This document shows positions 53,903 to 62,163 of a DNA stretch of 64,000 nt, in pieces. The notes beneath the pieces were generated by a model. The model was not told where the DNA came from. It searched no databases and saw only the letters and a list, made by a program, of their open reading frames with translations. This DNA is from Mycolicibacterium poriferae (GTDB lineage Bacteria; Actinomycetota; Actinomycetes; Mycobacteriales; Mycobacteriaceae), in the NCBI RefSeq assembly GCF_010728325.1, contig NZ_AP022570.1:1-64000 (forward strand), in the 5' to 3' direction. The position numbers and the translations under genes are program-made. The first letter of the stretch is position 1. Every line of letters begins with the position of its first letter.

Positions 53903-55071
53903 CCCGTGCTCCGCGCTCGCACCAGGGCCTGCAGGTCGGCCAATCCTGGACCGGGGCCGCTGTCGAACCGCCAGCAGGGCAGCACCCGCACCAATCGGTC
54001 GTCGCCGCGGGTCAGCACTCCCACCTCGGCGAGCCGACGCCGGCCGGCCCGGTCCCGGGCGACGTGCAGCACCACCTGGACAGCCGCAGCGAGCTGACTG
54101 TGCAGCGCGGACCGGTCGAGACCGCCGAGGGCGGCGAGCGCTTCGAAGCGGGCAGGCACCTCGGCCGGGCTGTTGGCGTGCACGGTGCCCGCGCCACCGT
54201 CGTGGCCGGTGTTCAGTGCCGTCAGCAGGTCGACCACTTCCGCGCCCCGGACCTCTCCGACCACGATCCGGTCCGGGCGCATGCGCAGCGCCTGTCTGAC
54301 CAGATCCCGCACCGTCACTTCGCCGGCGCCTTCGACGTTGGCAGCGCGAGCGACGAGCTTGACCAGGTGCGGGTGCGCCGGAGCCAGCTCGGCGGCATCC
54401 TCGACGCACACGATCCGTTCGTCAGCGGGGACCGCCGCCAGCAGAGCGGCCAACAGTGTGGTTTTCCCCGCCCCGGTTCCCCCCGAGATCACGAACGCCA
54501 GCCGCGCGGCCAGGATGTCGGTGAGCAGCCGGTGCGCCTGGCCGTCGATGGCTCCCGAGGCCACCAGCGCCTCGAGATCCTGGGTGGCGCAGCGCAGCAC
54601 GCGCAGAGACAGGCAGGTGCTTCCCGCGGCTATCGGCGGCAATACCGCGTGCAGCCGCACGGTCAGCGGCCCCGCCGGCCCGCCCGCGGTGGTGAACTGG
54701 CCATCGACCCACGGCTGTGCTTCGTCGAGGCGGCGACCGGCCGTGAGCGCCAGGCGCTGCGCCAGCCGGCGCACCGCCTCGTCGTCAGCGAAGCGCACCG
54801 CGGTCCGGCGCAAACCGTCTCCGTCGTCGACCCACACCGCGTCGGGCGCCGTCACCAACACGTCGGTCGTGCCCGGACCGCGCAACAGCGGCTCCAGTAC
54901 GCCCGCGCCCACCAATTCGGTCTGCAGCTCGTGCAGGCTGCTCAACACTTCTGTATCCCCGAGCACGCCACCGGACTCGGCCCGAATCGCCGCGGCCACC
55001 ACGCTCGGACGCAGCGGAGCGCCCTCGGCGGCCAATCGCTCCCGGACGCGGTCGACCAACGACCCGGTCAT
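53899..55071 (-). CDS. TadA/CpaF-like secretion ATPase, Rv3659c type
   Basis: 390 aa hexameric ATPase powering Flp assembly. Walker A GGTGAGKTT (~198), Asp box VCVEDAAELAP, Walker B RIVVGEVRGAEVVDLL, His box GTVHANSPAEVP. Also called the helicase/secretion neighbourhood ATPase. The start ATG 55071 overlaps the Ssd stop by ATGA. Confidence 0.92.
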   Translation of the reverse strand: MTGSLVDRVRERLAAEGAPLRPSVVAAAIRAESGGVLGDTEVLSSLHELQTELVGAGVLEPLLRGPGTTDVLVTAPDAVWVDDGDGLRRTAVRFADDEAVRRLAQRLALTAGRRLDEAQPWVDGQFTTAGGPAGPLTVRLHAVLPPIAAGSTCLSLRVLRCATQDLEALVASGAIDGQAHRLLTDILAARLAFVISGGTGAGKTTLLAALLAAVPADERIVCVEDAAELAPAHPHLVKLVARAANVEGAGEVTVRDLVRQALRMRPDRIVVGEVRGAEVVDLLTALNTGHDGGAGTVHANSPAEVPARFEALAALGGLDRSALHSQLAAAVQVVLHVARDRAGRRRLAEVGVLTRGDDRLVRVLPCWRFDSGPGPGLADLQALVRARSTG

Positions 55072-56165
55072 GCCACCAACTCAGAGACGCGCCCGTTCTC
55101 GGGCCGGCGGCTGACCAAGGCCAGCACCTTGCGAGCCGCACGAACAAGCGGTGCGCGCGGCCGCAACCGCAAACCCCCGCAATCCAGCTGTGCCTCGATG
55201 CCGGGTTGCGGTCGCATCGCTGCCAGTACCGGCCGTCCGATGAGGCGTCCCGCGTCCGCGGGACCGAGCCCGCCGGGCGCGGGCCCCCGCACCACGACAC
55301 CGGTGTTGGGGTTCTGTTCTTCCGCCCAGCGGGCGGTGGCCGCCGCTGCCGCACACGATCGAACATCGACGGTGGTGACCAAGATCACCAGATCTGCGAC
55401 TGCCAACGCGGTCTCGGTGGCCGCCGACGGGCGGCGCGCCAGGTCGCAGATCACCGGGACCCCTGCCCGGGTGCCGGCATCGATGACGGCGCTGACCGCA
55501 CCAGCCTCGATGTCGTTGCTGGATCCGCTCCCAGACAACACTCTGCCGGCCGACAACAGCGTCACACCGTGGCGGCGGGGCAATGCGTCGCGCAGCGCCG
55601 GATAGCTCAACCGACCGCCCGCCAGCGCCAGGTCGGGCCACCGCAGGCCGGGTTCGGTCTCCGCGCCGAGCACCAGATCGAGGCCACCACCCCATGGATC
55701 CCCGTCGACCAGAACCGATTCGGTCGCGGTGCAGGCCAGCGCCGCGGCGAACACCGACGCGCCCGCGCCACCACGACCGGCCAGAACGGCCACGACCGGC
55801 CCGCGCGCGACGCCGTCGCCTGCCGCGTCGGCGGCTTCGGTCAGCGCCGACAGAAGGTCGCGCTCCTGGGTGGGCAATATCACCAGTTGTTGCGCGCCGA
55901 CGGCCACCGCGGCCTGCCATTCGCCGGATCCGGGCTGCTCAGAACACACCAAAAGCACCCGCGCACGCCGCGGCATACCCAGCTGCACACAGCGCAGCGC
56001 GGCCTCGCCGTCGAGCAGGATCGCCGCGGCACCGGCCCACACCCGACGACTCGAGGGGGCGTTGGCACGCACGACTTTCAGTCCGGCAGCGGCGACCACC
56101 CTGTCGATGGCGGGATGGAGCGCACGGTCATCGACCAGGACGAGGATGCCGGCGGTGGGTGCCAT
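55068..56165 (-). CDS. ssd: CpaE/MinD-like septum-site protein Ssd, Rv3660c type
   Basis: About 365 aa. N-terminal receiver-like part, then a deviant Walker A LAGRGGAGASVF (~128; no Lys in the usual place), VLVDGDPWGGGLDLVLG, and RWPDLALAGGRLSY. In M. tuberculosis Ssd affects septum formation and dormancy genes (known for the orthologue). In the Tad system CpaE-like proteins localise the machine. In-frame GTG 56195 is an alternative start. First gene of the seven-gene overlapping run down to 51606. Confidence 0.87.
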   Translation of the reverse strand: MAPTAGILVLVDDRALHPAIDRVVAAAGLKVVRANAPSSRRVWAGAAAILLDGEAALRCVQLGMPRRARVLLVCSEQPGSGEWQAAVAVGAQQLVILPTQERDLLSALTEAADAAGDGVARGPVVAVLAGRGGAGASVFAAALACTATESVLVDGDPWGGGLDLVLGAETEPGLRWPDLALAGGRLSYPALRDALPRRHGVTLLSAGRVLSGSGSSNDIEAGAVSAVIDAGTRAGVPVICDLARRPSAATETALAVADLVILVTTVDVRSCAAAAATARWAEEQNPNTGVVVRGPAPGGLGPADAGRLIGRPVLAAMRPQPGIEAQLDCGGLRLRPRAPLVRAARKVLALVSRRPENGRVSELVA

Positions 56166-56339
56166 GGATCCCAGCGTCGACGCCGGCGCCGACACCGGAA
56201 AGGCCCATCGAGGCAGACCCGACGAATCTGTGGATCAATCGGAATTTGGGGATACCCGACCGGCCACTGACAGCAACGAAAACGGCGTTCCGCAACGTCT
56301 TGGGGAGAAGTGATCTATCCGCCTCGCGAAAACACCCCA

Positions 56340-56437
56340 CAAAAGGGACGACCCCCGCCAGGGGGGGAGGAGGCGGAGGTCGTCGTGTATCAGCCCCGGG
56401 GGGTCGGGCTGATGCACACCCGGCATAAGCCGAGTGA
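56340..56437 (-). ncRNA. 6C small RNA (B11/ncRv13660c type)
   Basis: Two hairpins each with a C-run loop, the hallmark of 6C RNA. Hairpin one: TCAGCCC/GGGCTGA (plus 56390-56412), loop with CCCCCC. Hairpin two: 13-bp stem with one mismatch (plus 56347-56384), loop with CCCCCCC, followed by TTTT as a terminator. Extended -10 TATAGT at plus 56443-56448, start near 56437. Sits between ssd and the HAD gene, as in M. tuberculosis, where it affects growth and pilin/ESX mRNAs. The rest of the 431-base gap to the HAD gene holds only its promoter region and that of the HAD gene. Confidence 0.88.
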
Positions 56438-56584
56438 TGCCCACTATACACACGCGAGAGTGGGCGAGCGCAAGTACCGCGCCGGGAACAACTTGGCCAC
56501 AACCAGGAAAGATTACAGTCACAGACACCTGTCGTGAACTGCCAATTTGTACGTTCTGCCGCAATCTGTCACTGCGCCGGCCCC

Positions 56585-56597
56585 TATGCTGAAGCGG
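56585..56597 (+). promoter_or_regulatory. Leaderless promoter -10 box of the HAD gene
   Basis: TATGCT (56585-56590), six bases, then the GTG at 56597; no Shine-Dalgarno. Confidence 0.5.
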
Positions 56598-57454
56598 TGA
56601 CCGCACCCGATCCGGCGACAGCGGGGCGCCCCGGCGCCGACGGACCTCTCCCCGGGGACGGCCCCATCCGCACCGCAGCGTTTTTCGATCTCGACAAAAC
56701 TGTTCTCGCGAAATCGAGCACGCTCGCATTCAGCAAACCGTTCTTCAGCCAAGGGCTAATCAATAGGCGGGCAGTTCTGAAGTCCACCTACGCCCAATTC
56801 CTTTTCCTCATGTCCGGCGCGGACCACGATCAGATGGACCGGATGCGGTCCTACATCACCACCATGTGCACCGGATGGGACGTCGAACAGGTCAAGTCGG
56901 TCGTCGGCGAGACGCTGCACGACATCGTCGATCCCCTGGTGTTCGCCGAGGCGGCGGTGCTGATCGCCGACCACAAGCTGTGCGGCCGGGACGTCGTCAT
57001 CGTCTCGGCCTCCGGCGAGGAGATCGTCGGGCCGATCGCCCGCGCGCTGGGCGCCACCCATGCGATGGCCACCCGCATGGTGGTCGAGGACGGCAAGTAC
57101 ACCGGCGAGATCGAGTTCTACTGCTACGGGGAGGGCAAGGCCGAAGCCATCCGTGCGCTCGCCGCGCGGGAGGGTTACGCGCTGCAACATTGCTATGCCT
57201 ACTCCGACTCGATCACCGACCTGCCGATGCTCGAGACCGTCGGCCACCCGACCGTCGTCAATCCCGATCGCGCGCTGCGCAAGGAAGCCGGGACCCGCGG
57301 CTGGCCGGTGCGGTCGTTCTCCAAACCGGTGTCACTGCGCGACCGGATCCCGGCCCCGTCGACAGCCGCCGTCGCGACCTCGGCGGCAGTAGGGATGAGC
57401 GCGTTGGCGGCCGGCGCCCTGACCTACTCGCTGCTGCGCCGTTTCGCATTCTGA
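56597..57454 (+). CDS. HAD-IB phosphatase (SerB-like), Rv3661 type
   Basis: 285 aa. DxDxT nucleophile in AFFDLDKTVLAKSS, motif II VIVSASGEE, motif III Lys in GEGKAEAI and Asp in YSDSITDLPML. C-terminal membrane helix (AAVATSAAVGMSALAAGAL). The cap lacks SerB's ACT domain. It belongs to the HAD-IB group with SerB and lipid phosphatases, so the substrate may be a phosphoserine-like or membrane phosphate ester. GTG start 56597 chosen for its leaderless -10. The gene lies between two small RNA genes. Confidence 0.85.
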   Translation: MTAPDPATAGRPGADGPLPGDGPIRTAAFFDLDKTVLAKSSTLAFSKPFFSQGLINRRAVLKSTYAQFLFLMSGADHDQMDRMRSYITTMCTGWDVEQVKSVVGETLHDIVDPLVFAEAAVLIADHKLCGRDVVIVSASGEEIVGPIARALGATHAMATRMVVEDGKYTGEIEFYCYGEGKAEAIRALAAREGYALQHCYAYSDSITDLPMLETVGHPTVVNPDRALRKEAGTRGWPVRSFSKPVSLRDRIPAPSTAAVATSAAVGMSALAAGALTYSLLRRFAF

Positions 57455-57532
57455 CGCGCTACCGAACGGTAGCTGGCGGCATCGGCGCGGCCGCACGTAA
57501 CAATCATGATTCACACGCGTTTTGGCACTTGA

Positions 57533-57548
57533 TGTGACCGTGGTCACG
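57533..57548. promoter_or_regulatory. CRP-like site over the Ms1 promoter
   Basis: TGTGA-N6-TCACG, one base from the mycobacterial CRP palindrome TGTGA-N6-TCACA. It overlaps the end of a -35 (TTGATG, 57529-57534) and the spacer before a -10 (TACAAA, 57552-57557; 17-base spacer). Binding there would most likely block the promoter. Confidence 0.6.
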
Positions 57549-57560
57549 TAGTACAAAGGA

Positions 57561-57879
57561 AGCACGGAAGCCGGGTGAGGCCAAGGCCGAGCCGGAAGAG
57601 AAGGCTCGTACTCCCGACCTCGGCTCCCTAGCACGGGTCCCGGAACCCACGCGGAGCACATACCGCGAAACAGGTAAAAGTGTTGCGGGCCTGCGTAACT
57701 GCGAGAATCGGACAACCAGGACGGCCCTTTGGGTGGGGCCCGTCGGAGGTCGCGGCTCGCAAGGACGCCGAGGCCACCCACGCAACCCCCAACGCACGCT
57801 TGGTAACCGGGGCCCCGTGCTAGCGGGCGGCGAGCCGCAGTGGATCACACCACTCGGAGCGTCGCCCGCTTCATATTTT
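57561..57879 (+). ncRNA. Ms1 / MTS2823 6S-like small RNA
   Basis: The 460-base gap between the Rv3661- and Rv3662c-type genes is the locus of MTS2823 (Ms1 in M. smegmatis), an abundant stationary-phase RNA of about 300 bases that binds core RNA polymerase. Seen here: a promoter ending at 57557; a closing stem GCACGG (57562-57567)/CCGTGC (57815-57820) continued by CCGG pairing; inner stems; and a strong 3' terminator hairpin. The length fits. The call rests on synteny and structure; the sequence itself was not compared with a database. Confidence 0.82.
57822..57879. terminator. Terminator of the Ms1-type RNA (also serves the convergent gene)
   Basis: Stem AGCGGGCGGCG (57822-57832)/CGTCGCCCGCT (57860-57870) with one mismatch, an inner AGTGG/CCACT stem, followed by TCATATTTT. 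Confidence 0.8.
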
Positions 57880-57914
57880 CCGGAGTTTGCCGGGGTCCGA
57901 GCTCGGATGACCGC

Positions 57915-58664
57915 TCAGGATGACATCGCCACGGCGATCGCCAAGGCTTCCCTGGCGCCCGCGTGCAGCGCCTCGCCGCTGAGCACCAGCCACGCTGCCA
58001 GCCCATCGGGGGTACCGGACGCGAAACCTCGTGCGGCCGCACGGTAGTCGCCGGAACGGCGCATCCAGTGCACCTCCGGGACGCCGAGGCCGTGCGGATC
58101 CAAACCGCTGGCAATGGTGATCAGCCGCGACACCGCGCGGGCCACCACCCCGTCGGCCGTACCGAACGGCTGCAACGTCAGTAGTTCGCCGTGCGCCACG
58201 GCCGCCAGGACCGCAGCGGGCACCCGGGTACCCCCGGTCACCAGATCGGCGAGCAACTCCAAGCGGCGGCCGGTGTCCACGTCACCGCGCGGGCGGCCCA
58301 GGGCGTCGTCGTCGACGAGGTCACTGGCGGCCAGCGCATGCAGTCGCGCCATCGCCTGCAGCGGCGCGCGGCGCCACACCCCGACCAATGCCCCCTCGCC
58401 ACCTTCGAGCGCCTCGGCCACCCGCAACGCGCCGGCAAGCACCGGATCACCGCTCCCATCGGCGGGAAACTGCAGCGGTCCGCCGTCGAGCACCGACGAG
58501 GCCCGGGCGGCGCGTACCGCGGCCTCGGCCGCGGACTTCGGCCAGCCGCGAAGATTGGTACGGTGCCGATGGGCCCGACCCAGCGCCTCGCCCGCCTCGT
58601 CGCCGGCCTGCTGCACACCGGGTAGTTCGACCAGGGGGGCGAGCGGATCCGACACGGCGCCCAC
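57915..58664 (-). CDS. Degenerate Fic-like protein, Rv3662c type
   Basis: 249 aa. Start GTG at 58664 (or 58655). Two remnants of the Fic fold are visible: ASSVLDGGPL near residue 55, like the SSxIEG helix of Fic N-terminal domains, and LQPFGTADGVVARAVSRL near 165, like HPFxDGNGRxxR but with His to Gln and the anion-binding GNGR lost. AMPylation is therefore not expected. The orthologue in M. tuberculosis is a conserved hypothetical. Possibly a pseudo-enzyme with a binding role. Confidence 0.6.
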   Translation of the reverse strand: MGAVSDPLAPLVELPGVQQAGDEAGEALGRAHRHRTNLRGWPKSAAEAAVRAARASSVLDGGPLQFPADGSGDPVLAGALRVAEALEGGEGALVGVWRRAPLQAMARLHALAASDLVDDDALGRPRGDVDTGRRLELLADLVTGGTRVPAAVLAAVAHGELLTLQPFGTADGVVARAVSRLITIASGLDPHGLGVPEVHWMRRSGDYRAAARGFASGTPDGLAAWLVLSGEALHAGAREALAIAVAMSS

Positions 58665-58801
58665 GCTAGCCGACGCGCCCGGTCACGCCGACGTCCGTCG
58701 GCGGATACCGTTGGACCCGCGAGCCGCGACGTTCGTCGCGTAGCACGCGCCGCCCGCAGCCCCACATGTGAGTTGCCAACCTCAATGCAACGTTGGGTGA
58801 C

Positions 58802-58815
58802 TACCCTCACACCCA
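58802..58815 (+). promoter_or_regulatory. Leaderless promoter -10 box of acs
   Basis: TACCCT (58802-58807), seven bases, then ATG at 58815; no Shine-Dalgarno seen. Confidence 0.45.
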
Positions 58816-60776
58816 TGACCGAGACGCACGTGGAAGCCCAGTCCGTGTATCCGCCTGCCCCTGAGTTCGCCGCGAACGCCAACGCGACCGAGGCGCTCTA
58901 CGAGCAGGCCGAGGCGGACCGGCTGGCATTCTGGGCCGAGCAGGCCAACCGGCTGGCCTGGGACACCCCGTTCACCGACGTACTCGACTGGTCGGATGCC
59001 CCGTTCGCCAAGTGGTTCGTCGGCGGCAAGCTCAACGTCGCGTACAACTGCGTCGACCGCCACGTCGAGGCCGGTAACGGCGACCGTGTGGCGATCCACT
59101 GGGTGGGTGAGCCGGTGGACCACACCCGCTCGATCACCTACGCCGAACTCAAGGACGAGGTGTGCCGCGCCGCCAACACGCTGGCCGACCTCGGCCTGCG
59201 TTCCGGTGACCGGGTGGCGATATACATGCCGATGGTGCCCGAGGCGATCATCGCGATGCTGGCGTGCGCCCGGCTGGGCGCCATGCACAGCGTGGTGTTC
59301 GCGGGGTTCTCGGCCTCGGCACTCAAGGCCCGCATCGAGGATGCCCAGGCCAAACTGGTCATCACCAGCGATGGGCAGTACCGCCGCGGTTCGGCGGTGT
59401 CGCTCAAGGAGGGGGTCGACGAGGCGATCGCGGGCCTGGGCGACGACAGCCCCGTCGAGCACGTGCTGGTGGTGCGCCGCACCGGTATCGACACCCCGTG
59501 GACCGACGGCCGCGACAAGTGGTGGGACGAGGCCGTCCCACACGCCTCGACCGAGCACACCCCGGAGGCTTTCGACTCCGAGCATCCGCTGTTCCTGCTC
59601 TACACGTCGGGCACCACGGGCAAGCCCAAGGGCATCATGCACACCTCGGGTGGCTACCTGACGCAGTCTTCCTACACGCACCACAACGTGTTCGACATCA
59701 AACCGGAAACCGATGTCTATTGGTGCACCGCCGATATCGGCTGGGTCACCGGGCACACCTACATCGTCTACGGCCCGTTGTCCAACGGCGTCACGCAGGT
59801 CGTCTACGAGGGGACCCCGGCCTCGCCGAACGAGCACCGCCACTTCGAGATCATCGAAAAATACGGTGTCTCAATCTATTACACCGCCCCGACGCTGGTT
59901 CGCACGTTCATGAAGTGGGGCCGCCAGATTCCCGCCGAACACGACCTGTCGAGCTTGCGACTGCTCGGCTCGGTGGGTGAGCCGATCAACCCGGAGGCGT
60001 GGCGCTGGTACCGCATGGCGTTCGGCGCCGACAAGACGCCGATCGTGGACACCTGGTGGCAGACCGAGACAGGGGCGATCATGATCTCCCCCCTGCCCGG
60101 CGTGACCGAGTGCAAGCCGGGTTCGGCGATGCGCCCGCTGCCGGGGATCTCGGCCAAGATCGTCGACGACGACGGCAACGAGTTGCAGCCGCAGCCCGAT
60201 CACGGCGAGCACGTCACCGGCTATCTGGTGCTGGACAAGCCGTGGCCGTCGATGCTGCGCGGCATCTGGGGTGACGACGAGCGCTTCAAGGAGACCTACT
60301 GGTCCCGGTTCGCCGAGCAGGGCTGGTACTTCGCCGGTGACGGCGCTCGGTACGGCAGCGACGGCGAGATCTGGGTGCTCGGGCGTATCGACGACGTCAT
60401 GAACATCTCGGGGCACCGGATCTCGACCGCGGAGGTGGAGTCCGCGCTCGTCGGGCACTCGGGTGTCGCCGAGGCCGCGGTGGTCGGCGCGACCGACGAG
60501 CACACCGGGCAGGCGATCTGCGCCTTCGTGATCCTGAAGTCCAGCGCCCACGGCGGCGAGAAGAACATGGTCGACGAGTTGCGCGCCGAGGTGGCCCGCG
60601 AGATCTCTCCGATCGCCAAGCCGCGCGAGATCCACGTCGTGCCGGAGCTGCCGAAGACCCGCAGCGGCAAGATCATGCGCCGGCTGCTGCGCGACGTGGC
60701 CGAGGGACGCGAACTCGGGGACACCTCGACGTTGGTGGACCCCAGCGTGTTCGAGGCGATTCGCGCCAGCAAGTGA
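58815..60776 (+). CDS. acs: Acetyl-CoA synthetase
   Basis: Makes acetyl-CoA from acetate and ATP via acetyl-AMP. 653 aa. P-loop YTSGTTGKPKG (~262), IGWVTGHTYIVYGPL, WWQTETGAI, hinge Asp in GRIDDVMNISGHR, and the regulatory/catalytic Lys in TRSGKIMRRLL (~617), which is acetylated by the cAMP-dependent Pat and reversed by a sirtuin in mycobacteria. Start MTETHVEAQ; ATGs upstream add no conserved sequence. Confidence 0.96.
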   Translation: MTETHVEAQSVYPPAPEFAANANATEALYEQAEADRLAFWAEQANRLAWDTPFTDVLDWSDAPFAKWFVGGKLNVAYNCVDRHVEAGNGDRVAIHWVGEPVDHTRSITYAELKDEVCRAANTLADLGLRSGDRVAIYMPMVPEAIIAMLACARLGAMHSVVFAGFSASALKARIEDAQAKLVITSDGQYRRGSAVSLKEGVDEAIAGLGDDSPVEHVLVVRRTGIDTPWTDGRDKWWDEAVPHASTEHTPEAFDSEHPLFLLYTSGTTGKPKGIMHTSGGYLTQSSYTHHNVFDIKPETDVYWCTADIGWVTGHTYIVYGPLSNGVTQVVYEGTPASPNEHRHFEIIEKYGVSIYYTAPTLVRTFMKWGRQIPAEHDLSSLRLLGSVGEPINPEAWRWYRMAFGADKTPIVDTWWQTETGAIMISPLPGVTECKPGSAMRPLPGISAKIVDDDGNELQPQPDHGEHVTGYLVLDKPWPSMLRGIWGDDERFKETYWSRFAEQGWYFAGDGARYGSDGEIWVLGRIDDVMNISGHRISTAEVESALVGHSGVAEAAVVGATDEHTGQAICAFVILKSSAHGGEKNMVDELRAEVAREISPIAKPREIHVVPELPKTRSGKIMRRLLRDVAEGRELGDTSTLVDPSVFEAIRASK

Positions 60777-60777
60777 C

Positions 60778-60795
60778 GCCCTGACGGGTCAGGGC
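60778..60795. terminator. Hairpin terminator between acs and the S1 protease gene
   Basis: GCCCTGAC-GG-GTCAGGGC palindrome two bases after the acs stop, in the 35-base gap between convergent genes. Confidence 0.65.
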
Positions 60796-60811
60796 AGCGG
60801 GGCTGGGCCGG

Positions 60812-61516
60812 TCAGCTCGCGCCGACGGGGACGAACCCGCTGCCCGGCCGGCCCTTGGCGGTGATGTCGGCCAGCTGGGTGTTGAACGACATCGTGACCG
60901 CAGGTGTGTGCAGCGGGATGAACTTGATGATGCACGTCGGCAGGTCCTCGGAGAACGCGCCGTGGATCATGCCGACCAGCTTGTTGTCGACGGTGACCGG
61001 CGCACCGGAGTCACCCGGCCCACCGCAGACCTGGTTGACGATGGTGCCGGGCTGTTGTCCCGGGCCCCAGGTGACGCCGCACGAGTACCCGGTGGTGCGG
61101 CCCAGTTTGCAGGCCACGTCGCCGAACGAGGGATCGGGTCCCAGCCCGTCGATGCGGAACCCGTCGACCGCGCTGACCGGGGCGACCTTGCCCGGGTCGA
61201 ACTCGATCACCGCGTAGTCCAGGGCGTCGTTGCCGGCCACCATCGTGCCCACCACCCCGGCGTTCTCGGCGCCTTCGGCCGCCACCACCGCGCCGGGGCC
61301 GCCGCAGTGCGCTGACGTGAAACCGATCAGGCGGCCCTGGTTGTCGTTGCCGATCGCGGTCAACGTGCACAACGTCTCGCCGTCGACGACCAGCCCGGAG
61401 CCGCCGCCCAGTGCTACGGGCGCCTGGGCCGAAGCCGGCACGGCCGGCATCAGCAACACCACGGTCACCGCCGCCAGTACCGCGCGCAGGGTCAGGCAGC
61501 GGCCGCGCAACCTCAC
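60812..61516 (-). CDS. Secreted chymotrypsin-fold (S1) serine protease, Rv3668c type
   Basis: 234 aa. Sec signal peptide (RAVLAAVTVVLLMPAVPASA). Catalytic His70 in FTSAHC, Asp100 in DALDYAVIEF, Ser170 in GGPGDSGAPV. Cys residues pair plausibly (C50/C71; C136/C146; C164/C-terminal). GTG start at 61516. Exported; substrate unknown. Confidence 0.9.
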   Translation of the reverse strand: MRLRGRCLTLRAVLAAVTVVLLMPAVPASAQAPVALGGGSGLVVDGETLCTLTAIGNDNQGRLIGFTSAHCGGPGAVVAAEGAENAGVVGTMVAGNDALDYAVIEFDPGKVAPVSAVDGFRIDGLGPDPSFGDVACKLGRTTGYSCGVTWGPGQQPGTIVNQVCGGPGDSGAPVTVDNKLVGMIHGAFSEDLPTCIIKFIPLHTPAVTMSFNTQLADITAKGRPGSGFVPVGAS

Positions 61517-61662
61517 GTGTCAATCCCCTATCAACCAGCCCGACCCGCCACACCTTCGTGGTCAGCGCAGTCTATCGTCGGCCGGAATCGTTTCGTGGGA
61601 CGCCACGTGGCAACATAAGCCGGAATGGACCCGGACCGAGCAGAAGCCGGAAGGAAGCTTGC

Positions 61663-62163
61663 GTGAGCGATCGCACGAACGGCGTACCGACCACGGTGAC
61701 GTCGATACCGTTGGTGGACCCCCACGCACCCAAGCCGGACCCCTCGATCGGTGATCTGGTCAAGGACGCCACCGCCCAGGTGTCGACGCTGGTGCGCGCG
61801 GAGGTCGAGCTGGCCAAGGCCGAGATCACCCGCGACGTCAAGAAGGGGCTGACCGGCAGCGTCTTCTTCATCCTGGCGTTGGTGGTGCTGTTCTACTCGA
61901 CGTTCTTCTTCTTTTTCTTCGTCGCCGAGCTGCTCGACACATGGCTGTGGCGGTGGGCGGCGTTCCTGATCGTCTTCGGCATCATGGTCGTGGTGACCGC
62001 GGTGTTCGGGTTGCTCGGATACCTCAAGGTGCGCCGGATCCGCGGGCCGCAGAAAACCATCGAATCGGTGAAAGAGATTCCCGAAGCGTTCGGCCCGGAC
62101 AAGCCCGCCAAAGCGGTCGCGACCACCGACGGCAAGCCGGCCACCGATCCGTCCGGCTGGTAA
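61663..62163 (+). CDS. Phage-holin-superfamily (DUF1469-like) membrane protein, Rv3669 type
   Basis: 166 aa. Amphipathic N-terminal part (STLVRAEVELAKAEITRDVKKG), two adjacent helices (FFILALVVLFYSTFFFFFF; FLIVFGIMVVVTAVFGLLG), basic KVRRIRGPQK tail. GTG start at 61663 with GGAAGG upstream. It shares one base (TAATG) with ephE. The first helix has an unusual run of seven Phe. Confidence 0.85.
   Translation: MSDRTNGVPTTVTSIPLVDPHAPKPDPSIGDLVKDATAQVSTLVRAEVELAKAEITRDVKKGLTGSVFFILALVVLFYSTFFFFFFVAELLDTWLWRWAAFLIVFGIMVVVTAVFGLLGYLKVRRIRGPQKTIESVKEIPEAFGPDKPAKAVATTDGKPATDPSGW

Noticed and set aside
61873..61940. True phage holin/lysis function for the holin-superfamily protein
   Set aside because: No endolysin or phage genes nearby; the gene is a conserved mycobacterial chromosomal neighbour of ephE and marP.
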